A DNA stretch of 64,000 nt from an uncultured Desulfobacteraceae bacterium (GTDB taxonomy: Bacteria; Desulfobacterota; Desulfobacteria; Desulfobacterales; UBA5852), in contig CAJXSL010000006.1 of NCBI GenBank assembly GCA_913060875.1, positions 62,001-126,000 of the forward strand, read 5' to 3'. Shown here one piece after another: positions 53,919 through 63,580 of this stretch. The notes under the pieces were generated by a model. The model ran no database searches, had not been told where the DNA came from, and saw only the letters and a list, made by a program, of their open reading frames with translations. The position numbers and the translations under genes were made by a program. The stretch's first letter is position 1. Each line of letters opens with the position of its first letter.

Positions 53919-55889
53919 GTGTTGGCGATGAATAATTTTTTTCTGGCCGTATTCATCATCCTTGGGAGTGGTATTCTACCACTCCTTTTTTTATGGCGCC
54001 GCTTCACCTTGATGAAGACCATGGCATCCCTGGGAATTTCCGTCGGCTGCTTAATCGGTTTGATCGACGCCATCTTCAAATTATCGCATGGCGCTGATCT
54101 GACCGCCTCGACATCCTATCTGCGTGCCTTCGCTCTGGCTTTCCGCATGGACGGGCTGTCGACCTTTTTTCTGATTGCCATTTTTTTCATCGCATTCCTC
54201 TCTGCGGTATACAGTTGGCAGTATATGAACAATGCCCAGAAAACGGTGCGTGTCGCCGTACATTACCTGTTTTTCAGCCTCCTGGTGGTCTCTATGGCCC
54301 TGGTTGTCACCGCGGCGAACATGATCACTTTTATGCTCTGTTGGGAGATCATGTCGCTGTCCTCGTTTTTTTTGGTGGTTTACAATTATGAAAACGAGGA
54401 AAACCGCAAGGCCGGTTACCTTTATTTTATTTTTTCCCAAGTGGGAGCGATGTTCATTCTGGCGGCCTTTGGGATAATCTATTCCCATACCGCCGGTTTC
54501 GGTTTTGATGCTGCCGCAATGTTGCCGGAAACGGCCAAAGCCCTGGTTTTCGCGCTGGCTTTTATCGGTTTTGGTTCCAAAGCGGGAGTCTTTCCCTTTC
54601 ATGTATGGCTGCCCCATGCCCATCCGGCCGCCCCCAGCCACATTTCCGCCATTATGTCCGGCGTTATGATCAAGTGTGGGATTTACGGGATTATTCGCTT
54701 CTATGGCCTTCTGGGATGGCACGCGCCTCTGTCGGGCTATATCGTTCTGGTGGCTGGTATGGTGTCCGGCATTCTGGGTGTGGTTTACGCTTTAGGGCAG
54801 CATGATATCAAACGCTTGCTGGCTTACCATAGTGTGGAAAATATTGGGATCATCCTCATCGGCATTGGCCTGGGGATGATCGGAATTTCAGCCGGCAAAC
54901 CGGTCATGGCCCTTTTGGGATTTGGCGGTGGTTTGCTGCATGTGCTCAATCACTCCATTTTCAAGTCGTTGCTTTTCATGGGGGCCGGTATGGTGTTGCA
55001 TAAAACCGGCACCCGCACGATCGATGTGCTGGGTGGTTTGATCAAAAAGATGCGTATTACCGGGGTGACTTTTTTGATCGGATCCCTGGCCATTTGCGGT
55101 CTTCCACCTTTCAATGGATTTGTAAGTGAATTTTTGATCTATATTGGGGGGTTTCGGGGTGCGGCGCTAAGCCAAACCGACTTTGCTTTGAGCCTGCTGG
55201 CCATCGTCAGTCTGGCGGTAATCGGTGGGTTGGCACTGGCCTGTTTCACCAAAGTGATGGGGGTCGTTTTCCAGGGGGAACCACGAAGCGCTGCCGCCGA
55301 AGCAGTGAATGAAAAAGGCCTATCCATGATCGCCCCGATGGTAATACTGGCAGGTACCTGCCTGGTGATCGGAGTATTCCCCAGCATGTTTGCCGGTATG
55401 GCCCTGAGGGCGGCGGAATCGTTGCAACTGGGCTACGGTCGTGTGCCGTTGGCGCCTTTCATGCAGCTTACCGGCAACATTACACGGGGTGCCCTGTTAT
55501 TTTTTATGGTGTTTGGTTTGATTCTGGTTTTGCGCGCCTTTCTGTATCGGGGCAAATCTGTGACAGCCTCCGGAACGTGGGGCTGCGGATTTACACAACC
55601 CACCAATAGAATGCAGTACACCGGATCTTCTTATGCCGGATCAATCATAGGCTTTTTTGGATCTTTGGCGCCCCTGGAGGAGGATCACCCTCCCATCGCA
55701 GGACGGTTTCCGGCCACGACCCATTATCACAGTCAGGTCCATGACATCGCCGAACGGCATATGCAGCGGGTGATTGTGACCCCGGTACTAACCGCCTTTG
55801 ATAAGCTGCGATGGTTGCAGCACGGTGATATCCATCTTTATATCGGTTATATTCTTCTCGCGATTGTGGTGCTGCTGTTCTTTGTCTGA
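53919..55889 (+). CDS. hyfB: HyfB-like (NuoL-type) antiporter subunit
   Basis: A 656-residue membrane protein with about 14-16 segments. Antiporter-like motifs are GFGSKAGVFPFHVWLPHAH and PAAPSHISAIMSGVMIKCG, and LLAYHSVENIGIIL. The C-terminus has the WGCGFTQPTNRMQYTGSSYA string of HyfB/HycC proteins. It is the putative ion-translocating arm of the complex. I prefer GTG 53919 (GGGAG 9 nt upstream); ATG 53928 is the alternative. Confidence 0.9.
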   Translation: MLAMNNFFLAVFIILGSGILPLLFLWRRFTLMKTMASLGISVGCLIGLIDAIFKLSHGADLTASTSYLRAFALAFRMDGLSTFFLIAIFFIAFLSAVYSWQYMNNAQKTVRVAVHYLFFSLLVVSMALVVTAANMITFMLCWEIMSLSSFFLVVYNYENEENRKAGYLYFIFSQVGAMFILAAFGIIYSHTAGFGFDAAAMLPETAKALVFALAFIGFGSKAGVFPFHVWLPHAHPAAPSHISAIMSGVMIKCGIYGIIRFYGLLGWHAPLSGYIVLVAGMVSGILGVVYALGQHDIKRLLAYHSVENIGIILIGIGLGMIGISAGKPVMALLGFGGGLLHVLNHSIFKSLLFMGAGMVLHKTGTRTIDVLGGLIKKMRITGVTFLIGSLAICGLPPFNGFVSEFLIYIGGFRGAALSQTDFALSLLAIVSLAVIGGLALACFTKVMGVVFQGEPRSAAAEAVNEKGLSMIAPMVILAGTCLVIGVFPSMFAGMALRAAESLQLGYGRVPLAPFMQLTGNITRGALLFFMVFGLILVLRAFLYRGKSVTASGTWGCGFTQPTNRMQYTGSSYAGSIIGFFGSLAPLEEDHPPIAGRFPATTHYHSQVHDIAERHMQRVIVTPVLTAFDKLRWLQHGDIHLYIGYILLAIVVLLFFV

Positions 55890-55976
55890 CGTGGAGACGG
55901 GCGCCACCGCACCCCGGGAGCGTCCTGAATATAATATTTTTACGGCAATATATCTGGTCCGCCCAAAGGATTGATG

Positions 55977-56894
55977 ATGACATCCGTTCTTTTCGTTTTT
56001 TTAGCGATATTGCTGGCCCCCTTCTATGCGGCGGTCATCCTCAAAGTAAAAGCTTTTTTCGGCGGAAAAAAGGGACCGCCGCTGCTGATCAACTATTACA
56101 CTCTCGTCAAACTCATAAAAAAAGGGTCGGTTTATAGCACCAGCACCACCGCCATTTTCAAGCTGGGACCAATGGTGTCCCTGTGCGCCGCCATCACCGT
56201 CCTGATGTTCCTGCCCATCGCAGGCCAGCCGCCGATATTCGCCTTTCAGGGCGACATTATTTTCTTACTCTATCTTCTAGGTTTGGGGCGTTTTTTCACC
56301 ATTGCTGCGGCCATGGATACGGCCTCGCCGTTTGAAGGCATGGGGGCGGCCAGGGAAGCCTACTTTCCCATCATCTGTGAAGCCACACTCTTTATGATCC
56401 TGATTCTGTTCTACGTTATGAGCGGTGATTTGAGTCTGGCGGCCTATTTCTCGGCAGGTCAGCCCGCGGGCTTCTGGAAGGCGGCCGGCGCCCCGCTGCT
56501 GTTTGTTGTCCTCGCGCTGTTTATTGTGATGTTGACGGAAAACTCCCGTGTGCCGGTGGATGACCCGGCCACGCATTTAGAACTGACCATGATCCATGAG
56601 GTGATGGTATTGGACCACAGTGGGCCTGATTTTGCCTTCATCGAATTGGGATCCTTCATTAAACTCTTCTTCTATTCCACGATGATCACCCGATTGGTCT
56701 GTCCGGTGACGCTGGGCTATCCGGCGGTGGACCTTGTTGTTTTTCTTGCCACCATGGGCGTGGTGTACGTGGCCGTCGGCGTAACGGAGTCCGTCATGGC
56801 CCGCTATCGCATGGACAAAGTGCCCCAGTTCGTGTTGACCTCATTTGCGTTGGCATTTTTTGCAACCGTTATCTCGCTGGAGTTTCTCAAATGA
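55977..56894 (+). CDS. hyfC: HyfC-like (NuoH-type) membrane subunit
   Basis: A 305-residue membrane protein with eight segments. SPFEGMGAAREAYFP and ENSRVPVDDPATHLELTMIH are the conserved cytoplasmic-loop strings of HyfC/HycD/NuoH, which couple the redox arm to the membrane arm. AAAGGA precedes three in-frame candidate starts; 55977 has the best spacing. It overlaps the next gene by 4 nt (ATGA). Confidence 0.93.
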   Translation: MTSVLFVFLAILLAPFYAAVILKVKAFFGGKKGPPLLINYYTLVKLIKKGSVYSTSTTAIFKLGPMVSLCAAITVLMFLPIAGQPPIFAFQGDIIFLLYLLGLGRFFTIAAAMDTASPFEGMGAAREAYFPIICEATLFMILILFYVMSGDLSLAAYFSAGQPAGFWKAAGAPLLFVVLALFIVMLTENSRVPVDDPATHLELTMIHEVMVLDHSGPDFAFIELGSFIKLFFYSTMITRLVCPVTLGYPAVDLVVFLATMGVVYVAVGVTESVMARYRMDKVPQFVLTSFALAFFATVISLEFLK

Positions 56895-57532
56895 TCCATC
56901 CGGTTGATACCCTTTTGGCTCTGGTCCTGTTGTCCGTGTTGATCTCCTTTGGCTCAAGCCGGTTGCCGACCTTGATCAAGGCCTTAGCCTTCCAGGGAGT
57001 GGTCGTTTCGATCGTGCCGTTTTTTATGGGGCATGAGCTTACGGCCGGTGGCGTGGTTTTCACTTTGGCCACCATGGTGATCCGGGGGCTTGGCATTCCC
57101 TTGTGCATCCATCTAGCCATCAAAAAAGTCGCGATCAAACGGGAGGTCGAACCCATCATCGGCTATAATGCTTCCCTGCTGGCCGGACTGCTGTTGATTG
57201 TTGCGGCGGCCTTTGTGAGCCCCAAATTCAACCTGCCCCAGACCAGCGTGCATGCCCTGCTGCTGCCCACCGCCATCACGCTTATCGTGGCCGGCATGTT
57301 CCTGCTGATGGCAAGGCGCAATGCCATTGCCATGGTGTTGGGCTATATCATGATGGAAAACGGGATTTATGTCGTGGGGACCAGCTTTTCACTTCGCGGC
57401 CACCATATCGTGGAATTCGGTATCCTGTTGGATGTGTTGGCGGGTGTGATGATAATGGCCATTATCCTCCAGAATATCAAACAGACCTTTGATGATGTGG
57501 ATACGGCGCATCTCAGAACGCTAAAGGAATAG
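56891..57532 (+). CDS. hyfE: HyfE-like (NuoK-type) membrane subunit
   Basis: A 213-residue membrane protein with about seven segments; RRNAIAMVLGYIMMENGIYV is the NuoK-like conserved part with the membrane Glu. HyfE-type subunits are longer than NuoK by an N-terminal extension, as here. It starts inside the hyfC stop, so translation is coupled. Confidence 0.9.
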   Translation: MIHPVDTLLALVLLSVLISFGSSRLPTLIKALAFQGVVVSIVPFFMGHELTAGGVVFTLATMVIRGLGIPLCIHLAIKKVAIKREVEPIIGYNASLLAGLLLIVAAAFVSPKFNLPQTSVHALLLPTAITLIVAGMFLLMARRNAIAMVLGYIMMENGIYVVGTSFSLRGHHIVEFGILLDVLAGVMIMAIILQNIKQTFDDVDTAHLRTLKE

Positions 57533-57540
57533 GTTCGCGT

Positions 57541-58962
57541 ATGGTTGAGTTCGCTTTTGTTGCGCCCATGCTCACCGGAATCATTGCATTTTTCTTGCCG
57601 CTGACCGCCGGACGCCCCCTGCTGGTGCTTACCGGCGCGGTTCATCTGGCATTGTCCATTATGCTGTGGGCTTTGCGACCGGCGGCCTTTTTTCCGGCCT
57701 ATTTTGCGGTCACGCCCGAAGGGCTGCTGTCGCTGCTGGTGATCTCACTGCTGTTCTTTTTGATTTCAATATACACCACGGCCTATCTCAAAGCGGCCGA
57801 CATTCGATCCGAGAACATTTTCACTGGATCCATGCTGCTTTTCCTGTCCACCATGACCATGGTGACGCTCTCGGAGCACATCATGGTCATGTGGATTGCG
57901 ATCGAAGCCACGACGCTTGCCAGTGCGCCGCTGATTTATACCCATCGGTCCGCGGCGTCCCTGGAAGCCACCTGGAAATACGTGTTGATTTGTTCCGTCG
58001 GCATTGCCCTGGCCCTGCTGGGATCGGTATTCATCACCCTGTCTATGGATGTGGGCGGCGTGAATGTCCCGGTGGCCTTTTCGGCACTGACGGATGTGGC
58101 CAACCAGCTGGACCCGCTATGGCTAAAAACCGGATTTGTTTTTATCCTGGTGGGCTATGGCACCAAAATGGGACTGGCCCCCATGCACACCTGGCTGCCC
58201 GATGCCCATAGCGAAGCCCCCAGCCCTGCTTCGGCGCTGCTTTCGGGTGTGTTGCTCAATTGTGCCTACCTGGGTATTTTCAAGACCAACAAAATCATGC
58301 ATGCGGCCGGACTGGGCGATTTTTCGGGTACGATCCTGATGACCTTCGGGCTGGTGTCCATTCTGGCTGCGGCCACATTTATTCTGAAGCAGACCGAATA
58401 TAAACGCCTGCTGGCCTATTCGAGTATCGAAAACATGGGGATTATTGCTTTCGGTACCGGCATCGGTGGCTTGGGGACATACGGTGCAGTTATATGCCTG
58501 ATCCATCACAGTTTGATCAAGTCCTCACTGTTTCTCTGCTCAGGTAACATTCTATTGGGTTTTGGCGATCGTCTGATTGCCGCCACGGGGCAAATGGCGC
58601 GCCGCATGCCCAAAACCTTTGTGGCCTTTTTCGGTGGTTTCGCCGGTATTTCCGGGTTTCCCCCTTTCGGGATTTTTATCGGTGAATTCTTTATCATTAT
58701 GGCCGCATTTCGAACCGGCCACCATCTGGCCGTCGGGCTTTTCGTCCTCAGCCTTTGTGTCATTTTTGCCGGTTTTGCCCGGCACGTCATGAAAATTTCT
58801 TTCGATGATGTCGACGCCACCACTCAGATCGAAGAGAAGTCGATAATGGTTTGGCCTCAGTACGCACTGTTGACGACATCCCTGGTGCTTTGTTTCTGGA
58901 TTCCGGAGACCCTGTATCAGACCATTGTTCAAGCGGTGGCGAACATGGGGGGAGGATTTTAA
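57541..58962 (+). CDS. hyfF: HyfF-like (NuoM/N-type) antiporter subunit
   Basis: A 473-residue membrane protein. GYGTKMGLAPMHTWLPDAHS and EAPSPASALLSGVLLNCAYL are the antiporter signature; AYSSIENMGIIAFGTG follows. It is the second proton- or sodium-channel-like subunit of the complex. It starts 8 nt after hyfE, and its TAA overlaps the next ATG by one base. No hyfD-like gene is present. Confidence 0.92.
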   Translation: MVEFAFVAPMLTGIIAFFLPLTAGRPLLVLTGAVHLALSIMLWALRPAAFFPAYFAVTPEGLLSLLVISLLFFLISIYTTAYLKAADIRSENIFTGSMLLFLSTMTMVTLSEHIMVMWIAIEATTLASAPLIYTHRSAASLEATWKYVLICSVGIALALLGSVFITLSMDVGGVNVPVAFSALTDVANQLDPLWLKTGFVFILVGYGTKMGLAPMHTWLPDAHSEAPSPASALLSGVLLNCAYLGIFKTNKIMHAAGLGDFSGTILMTFGLVSILAAATFILKQTEYKRLLAYSSIENMGIIAFGTGIGGLGTYGAVICLIHHSLIKSSLFLCSGNILLGFGDRLIAATGQMARRMPKTFVAFFGGFAGISGFPPFGIFIGEFFIIMAAFRTGHHLAVGLFVLSLCVIFAGFARHVMKISFDDVDATTQIEEKSIMVWPQYALLTTSLVLCFWIPETLYQTIVQAVANMGGGF

Positions 58963-60470
58963 TGCAGACGGATTTTTTGGAGATCGGCAACGGAAAGGCA
59001 GTTGACCGGCATCGCATTCCCCATTTAGCATTTGAAGATTTTCGCACCCAGGCGATGGCACTTGTCGATAGCGGCGGGAAGGTCGTTCAATACTTCGCCT
59101 ACGAAGAAGGTGATGGCATTAAACTTTTGGCTGTTTTGCGCACGGACCGTCTGCTTACGGCCGGCTGTGATGCCCCGGAGGCGTACCCCGCCATGAGTTT
59201 GACCTGCGAACCGTTTCACCTGTTCGAGCGTGAACTGGCGGAACAGTTTGCCATCCGACCCGAAGGACACCCCTGGCTGAAAATGGTGCGCTACCACCCC
59301 AACTATCACGGCCGGAAGGATGTTTTTGGTAATGATTACAAAGCGGACATCCCCGGCAATTATGGCTATTATGCCGTTGAGGGGGAAGAAATTCATGAAG
59401 TGGCCGTGGGGCCGGTGCATGCCGGTGTGATTGAACCCGGGCATTTCCGCTTCAACTGTATTGGCGAGCGGGTGCTGCACCTTGAGATTCAACTGGGCTA
59501 TCAACATCGGGGCATCGAACAACTGCTGCTGAATGTCAGCCATCGACGGTTGCCGATCATTGCCGAGGGTATCGCCGGTGACACCGCCGTGGGGCACGGA
59601 TTGTGCTATGCCCAGGCCATCGAAGCCCTGACCGACAAAGCGCCCGACGACGGGGCACGGATCATACGGACAATCGGACTGGAATTGGAACGACTGCAGA
59701 ACCACGTGGGCGATTTAGGCGCATTGAGTGGTGATGTGGCGTTTTTGCCACCGGCGAACTACTGTGGCCGCATGCGGGGAGACTTTCTCAACATGTCCCT
59801 GTGGCTGTGCGGTAACCGGTTCGGCAAGGGACTTGTGCGTCCTGGTGGGGTCCGGTTTCCGATGACCGATGTGGACCGGGAGACCCTTGCCGGCAGATTG
59901 CAGGAGTTGAAGCCCCAGGTGTGTCACACCATTGAACTCCTCTTTGCGACGCCGAGTGTGCGGGCCCGTTTTGAGGGGTGTGGGGCTGTCTCGAACGATG
60001 ACGCCCACAAATTGGGACTGGTTGGTCCGGCGGGAAGGGCCTGCGGAATCGCCTACGACGTTCGACGGGAGTTCCCTACCGAACATTACGCGCAACTCAA
60101 TATACCCAAAAATGCCAAGCCCACCGGGGATGTCTACGCCCGGGCCCGCATGCGGGCCGACGAAATCTTACAGTCCATGGATATCGTGGAATCACTGTTG
60201 GAGAATCCGGTATTAACCCAATGTGTGGAGACGGCCCCAGGGGAGCCCGCGCCTTCCGCCATGGTGGTGACGCTCAATGAAGCCTGGCGTGGAGAGGTGT
60301 CCCACTGCGTGCTGACCGATGACAAAGGTCAAATCGTGCGGTACAAGGTCAAGGACCCCTCATTTCACAACTGGAACGGCCTGGCCATGTCCTTGAGGGA
60401 TACGGGGATTTCCGATTTTCCGTTAAACAACAAAAGCTACAATTTATCCTATTGTGGATTTGACTTATAA
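58962..60470 (+). CDS. hyfG: HyfG/HycE-like large subunit without NiFe ligands
   Basis: A 502-residue fusion of a NuoC-type domain (FERELAEQFAIRPEGHPWLK) and a NuoD/hydrogenase-large-subunit domain (VGPVHAGVIEPGHFRFNCIG, HRGIEQLL). Where hydrogenases have RxCGxC, this protein reads GIAGDTAVGH; where they end in DPCxxC, it reads NLSYCGFDL. Both Cys pairs for the NiFe centre are thus gone. The protein is therefore not a hydrogenase; the closest known idea is the Ehr (hydrogenase-related) complexes and NuoD. ATG 58962 follows GGGGGGAGG. Confidence 0.92.
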   Translation: MQTDFLEIGNGKAVDRHRIPHLAFEDFRTQAMALVDSGGKVVQYFAYEEGDGIKLLAVLRTDRLLTAGCDAPEAYPAMSLTCEPFHLFERELAEQFAIRPEGHPWLKMVRYHPNYHGRKDVFGNDYKADIPGNYGYYAVEGEEIHEVAVGPVHAGVIEPGHFRFNCIGERVLHLEIQLGYQHRGIEQLLLNVSHRRLPIIAEGIAGDTAVGHGLCYAQAIEALTDKAPDDGARIIRTIGLELERLQNHVGDLGALSGDVAFLPPANYCGRMRGDFLNMSLWLCGNRFGKGLVRPGGVRFPMTDVDRETLAGRLQELKPQVCHTIELLFATPSVRARFEGCGAVSNDDAHKLGLVGPAGRACGIAYDVRREFPTEHYAQLNIPKNAKPTGDVYARARMRADEILQSMDIVESLLENPVLTQCVETAPGEPAPSAMVVTLNEAWRGEVSHCVLTDDKGQIVRYKVKDPSFHNWNGLAMSLRDTGISDFPLNNKSYNLSYCGFDL

Positions 60471-60500
60471 GCAGCTGTTCGCAGCGAGAAAAAAGCCGCT

Positions 60501-61244
60501 ATGATAAAAACGTTGCAAAATCGATTCGAACAAGGCTACCGTACATCGCGTTATCCCAAAGAACCGATTCATCTCCCGAAGCGCTACCGCGGTCGACCGG
60601 AGATCAACGCAGATGCTCCCGCTGAAGTTGTCAAGGCGTGTGCCGATGCGTGTCCCCAAGAGGCCATCAACGCTGAAAACAGGCGAATCGATATGGGACG
60701 ATGCGTGTTTTGTGGCACCTGCGAGCGCGTCTCGGAAGGGCGGTTCGTGACCTTCACGCAGGACTTTGAAATCGCAACAGCTCAAAAAGAAGACTTGGTT
60801 ACCGATGGCACCTTGCCGGAATTAGAGGCACATGCGAAAAATCATTTTAAACAACTGTTCGGACGGTCCTTGCAACTGCGGCAGGTATCAGCAGCGGGCT
60901 GCAATGCCTGCGAGGCGGATTTGAATGTTTTGGCCACGCCCTTTTTTGACTTGGCCCGCTTCGGTATCAACTTTGTCGCTTCACCGCGCCATGCGGATGC
61001 CATTGTTGTGACCGGTCCGATTTCCAAAAATATGAAAGCCGCTCTAATGCAAACCTACGAAGCTGTTCCGGCGCCTAAAGCGGTCATTGCCGTCGGCAGC
61101 TGCACATTATCAGGCGGGCCTTTTCGAGGAAGTCCTGAAATTGCGGAGGGAATTGATCAGCTGCTACCCGTTGACCTGTTTATTCCAGGATGTCCACCCC
61201 ATCCGCTGACCAATTTGCATGCGTTTTTATCCTTTTTCAAATAA
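60501..61244 (+). CDS. ferredoxin-NuoB (small-subunit) fusion protein
   Basis: A 247-residue iron-sulfur protein. Residues about 40-85 are a ferredoxin-like domain with CADACP and CVFCGTC, enough for one 4Fe-4S cluster (the second cluster's ligands are missing). Residues about 125-247 are the NuoB/HycG-type small subunit with GCNACE, VGSCTLSGG and PGCPPHP, the N2-like cluster site. It resembles HyfH plus HyfI joined. It is 30 nt after the large-subunit gene and would carry electrons to it. Confidence 0.88.
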   Translation: MIKTLQNRFEQGYRTSRYPKEPIHLPKRYRGRPEINADAPAEVVKACADACPQEAINAENRRIDMGRCVFCGTCERVSEGRFVTFTQDFEIATAQKEDLVTDGTLPELEAHAKNHFKQLFGRSLQLRQVSAAGCNACEADLNVLATPFFDLARFGINFVASPRHADAIVVTGPISKNMKAALMQTYEAVPAPKAVIAVGSCTLSGGPFRGSPEIAEGIDQLLPVDLFIPGCPPHPLTNLHAFLSFFK

Positions 61245-61256
61245 AGGAGGTTTTCC

Positions 61257-61817
61257 ATGAAAACTTTCACGGTATCTGATCTGATGGTTCCGCTTTCCGA
61301 GTATGCCACCGTTTCTGAAGATGCCACCTTGTACGAAGCTGTTCTGGCGCTGGAAAAAGCCCAGAAGGAGTTTGATGAGACCCGCTATCGACACCGCGCG
61401 ATTCTCGTTTACGATAAAAGCAAGAAAATTGTAGGTAAAATCAGCCAGATTGATGCCTTGAAGGCCCTGGAACCGAAATATGCGGAATTGATGACGGAGG
61501 GCGCCACCCGGCACTTCGGGTTCAGTTCCAAATACATTCAAGGCATGCTGGAACAGTTTTCTCTTTGGGCCGGCCCCCTGACGGATATCTGCCGCAAAGG
61601 GGTTGACCGCAAGGTCAAAGACATTGTCTACGCTCCGGCGCCTTCCGAGTACATCCCCCAAAATGCTCCCCTCGATGTGGCCATCCATCAACTGATCGTG
61701 GGAAACCACCAGTCTTTGCTGGTCACCGGCGAGGGTGAGGACATCGTCGGCATTCTTAGATTGACCGATGTTTTTGCGGCGGTATTCCACAGGCTCAAGG
61801 AATGCAAAATAGATTAA
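61257..61817 (+). CDS. CBS-pair protein 2 of three paralogs
   Basis: A 186-residue protein, clear paralog of the product at 51732: FTVSDLMVPLSEYATVSEDA, VLALEKAQKEFDET and GILRLTDVFAAVFHRLKECK. Two CBS motifs with the same helical insert. The start has AAAGGAGG, one of the strongest sites in the window. It begins 12 nt after the iron-sulfur gene, so it belongs to the complex's transcript; a nucleotide-sensing partner role is inferred. Confidence 0.87.
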   Translation: MKTFTVSDLMVPLSEYATVSEDATLYEAVLALEKAQKEFDETRYRHRAILVYDKSKKIVGKISQIDALKALEPKYAELMTEGATRHFGFSSKYIQGMLEQFSLWAGPLTDICRKGVDRKVKDIVYAPAPSEYIPQNAPLDVAIHQLIVGNHQSLLVTGEGEDIVGILRLTDVFAAVFHRLKECKID

Positions 61818-61880
61818 TCGATCGATCTGCACAGAATCGGTCAAAAAAAATACAGTAATCGGACTGAGGAGGTAGTCAAT

Positions 61881-63353
61881 ATGAGTGAAGCTGTTGCTGG
61901 TGCTCCAACCCAGATTAACTGGAGGAAGCTGATTTGCCTTTTTTCGGGGATCATCCTGTTCGTGGTGGTCTATTATTCACCATCCTGGCCGGATGCCATC
62001 GATCCAATGGGCAAACATTTCGAACTGACCCGGGAAGGCAAGGGCGCCCTGGCGGTTTTCCTGCTGGCCGGTACCTGGTGGGTGTTCGAAGTGGTGCCTA
62101 TCGGGGTGACCAGTCTGGCCATTGGTGTCTTGCAGGCCCTGTTTCTGATCCGTCCGGCCAAGGTGGCCTTCAAGGATTTCATGGATCCGTCAGTCATGTT
62201 CATTTTCGCTTCGATCGTGATCGGGCTGGTGTTTACCAAAACAGGCTTGACCCGTCGTTTGGCCTACAAAATGCTGGCCATTGTGGGGGAGAAAACCAGT
62301 ATGATCTATCTGGGCTGTTTTGTGGTGACATCAGCGCTGACCCACATCATGGCCCATACCGCTGTGGCGGCAACGATTTATCCCTTGCTGGTGGCCATCT
62401 ACTCTCTTTATGGGGAAGGGGACAAACAAACCAGGTTCGGCAAGGGGCTTTTTATCGGCATGGCCTATGTGGCCGGCGCCGGGAGCATCGTCACCCTGCT
62501 GGGAGCGGCCCGCGGAGCCGTGGCCCTGGGGTTTTACACCGACATCGTTGGTGAGACGATATCGTTTTTTCAACTGACCTACTATATGTTCCCCATCGGC
62601 TGGCTCATGACCTTCCTGCTGTGGGGCTTTTTCATGATCTTCTTCAAGCCGGAAAAGGCCACCATCCCGGGGCTGCGCGAAAAAGCCAAACGCCTGTACA
62701 CGGAGTTGGGGCCGCTGACCCGCAATGAAATCGTTGCCACCCTGATCGTGGGGGCCTGTATCCTGACCATGTCCCTGCGATCCTTTGTGCCCATCCTGAA
62801 ACCGGTGGATAAAACCGGCATCATTCTGATTTCCACAATCTTGTTTTTTATCACGGGGATTTTGGATATCGACGACCTGGAGTCGGTGCCCTGGAATATC
62901 ATCCTGCTTTTTGCCGGCGCCATGAGCATCGGGTTTTGCCTCTGGGAAACCGGTGCGGCCAAATGGCTGGCGGTAAACTGGCTGGTCATGTTCAAGGAAG
63001 CCAACTGGTTTATTTTTACCATGAGCATCGCTTTTTTCGTCATGATGATGACCAACTTCATCATGAACGTGGCCGCCATCGCCATTTCGTTGCCGGTGGC
63101 CTTCGTCATCGCTCCATATTTGGGGGTGGCCGCAGAAGTCATCTTGTTCGCCTCGCTGGTGACCGCCGGCATGCCCTTCCTGCTGCTTGTGGGAGCGGCG
63201 CCCAATGCGATTGCCTATGACTCCAAACAATTCACAACCGGGGAGTTTTTTCTCTACGGCATACCGGCCAGCATTATGCTAATGGTTGTCGTGGGTTTCG
63301 CCGTGTATGTCCTTTGGCCCATCATGGGCATGCCCGTGACGGTTCCCCTGTAA
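61881..63353 (+). CDS. DASS/SLC13-type anion transporter
   Basis: A 490-residue membrane protein with about 11-13 segments. The two hairpin regions are seen as LTHIMAHTAVAATIYPLL and TNFIMNVAAIAISLPVAF, with LLVGAAPNAIAYDSKQFTTG near the end, as in Na+- or H+-coupled carriers of dicarboxylates, sulfate or related anions. GAGGAGG precedes the ATG. It lies 63 nt after CBS-pair gene 2 and is followed by a terminator, so it probably ends the operon. Confidence 0.88.
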   Translation: MSEAVAGAPTQINWRKLICLFSGIILFVVVYYSPSWPDAIDPMGKHFELTREGKGALAVFLLAGTWWVFEVVPIGVTSLAIGVLQALFLIRPAKVAFKDFMDPSVMFIFASIVIGLVFTKTGLTRRLAYKMLAIVGEKTSMIYLGCFVVTSALTHIMAHTAVAATIYPLLVAIYSLYGEGDKQTRFGKGLFIGMAYVAGAGSIVTLLGAARGAVALGFYTDIVGETISFFQLTYYMFPIGWLMTFLLWGFFMIFFKPEKATIPGLREKAKRLYTELGPLTRNEIVATLIVGACILTMSLRSFVPILKPVDKTGIILISTILFFITGILDIDDLESVPWNIILLFAGAMSIGFCLWETGAAKWLAVNWLVMFKEANWFIFTMSIAFFVMMMTNFIMNVAAIAISLPVAFVIAPYLGVAAEVILFASLVTAGMPFLLLVGAAPNAIAYDSKQFTTGEFFLYGIPASIMLMVVVGFAVYVLWPIMGMPVTVPL

Positions 63354-63387
63354 CGTCGTCATCGCCATAGATTAAAAGGGCATTGTA

Positions 63388-63431
63388 AAAACCCCGGCCA
63401 TTCTTTTGAGATTTGGCCGGGGTTTTGTTTT
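63388..63431 (+). terminator. strong terminator after the transporter
   Basis: A 13-bp stem, AAAACCCCGGCCA (63388-63400) with TGGCCGGGGTTTT (63414-63426), is followed by GTTTT. The A-rich left arm also permits use from the other strand. Confidence 0.85.
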
Positions 63432-63580
63432 AGGTAATTTGGCAAGGTGCAGCTGCCGAAGGGATGGGACGGTCGGGGGAAGAGACTGTATAAGCGAAAT
63501 TGGACTTGCGAAGGCGGTAGATCTGGGAAATAGATAAGCGAAGTGCGGACAATGGCATCCGCACTTCTTATGGGTGTTGA

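Noticed and set aside
53919-61244. Functional NiFe hydrogenase-4 or formate hydrogenlyase
   Set aside because: Both Cys pairs for NiFe are absent from the large subunit, and there are no maturation or formate dehydrogenase genes in the window.
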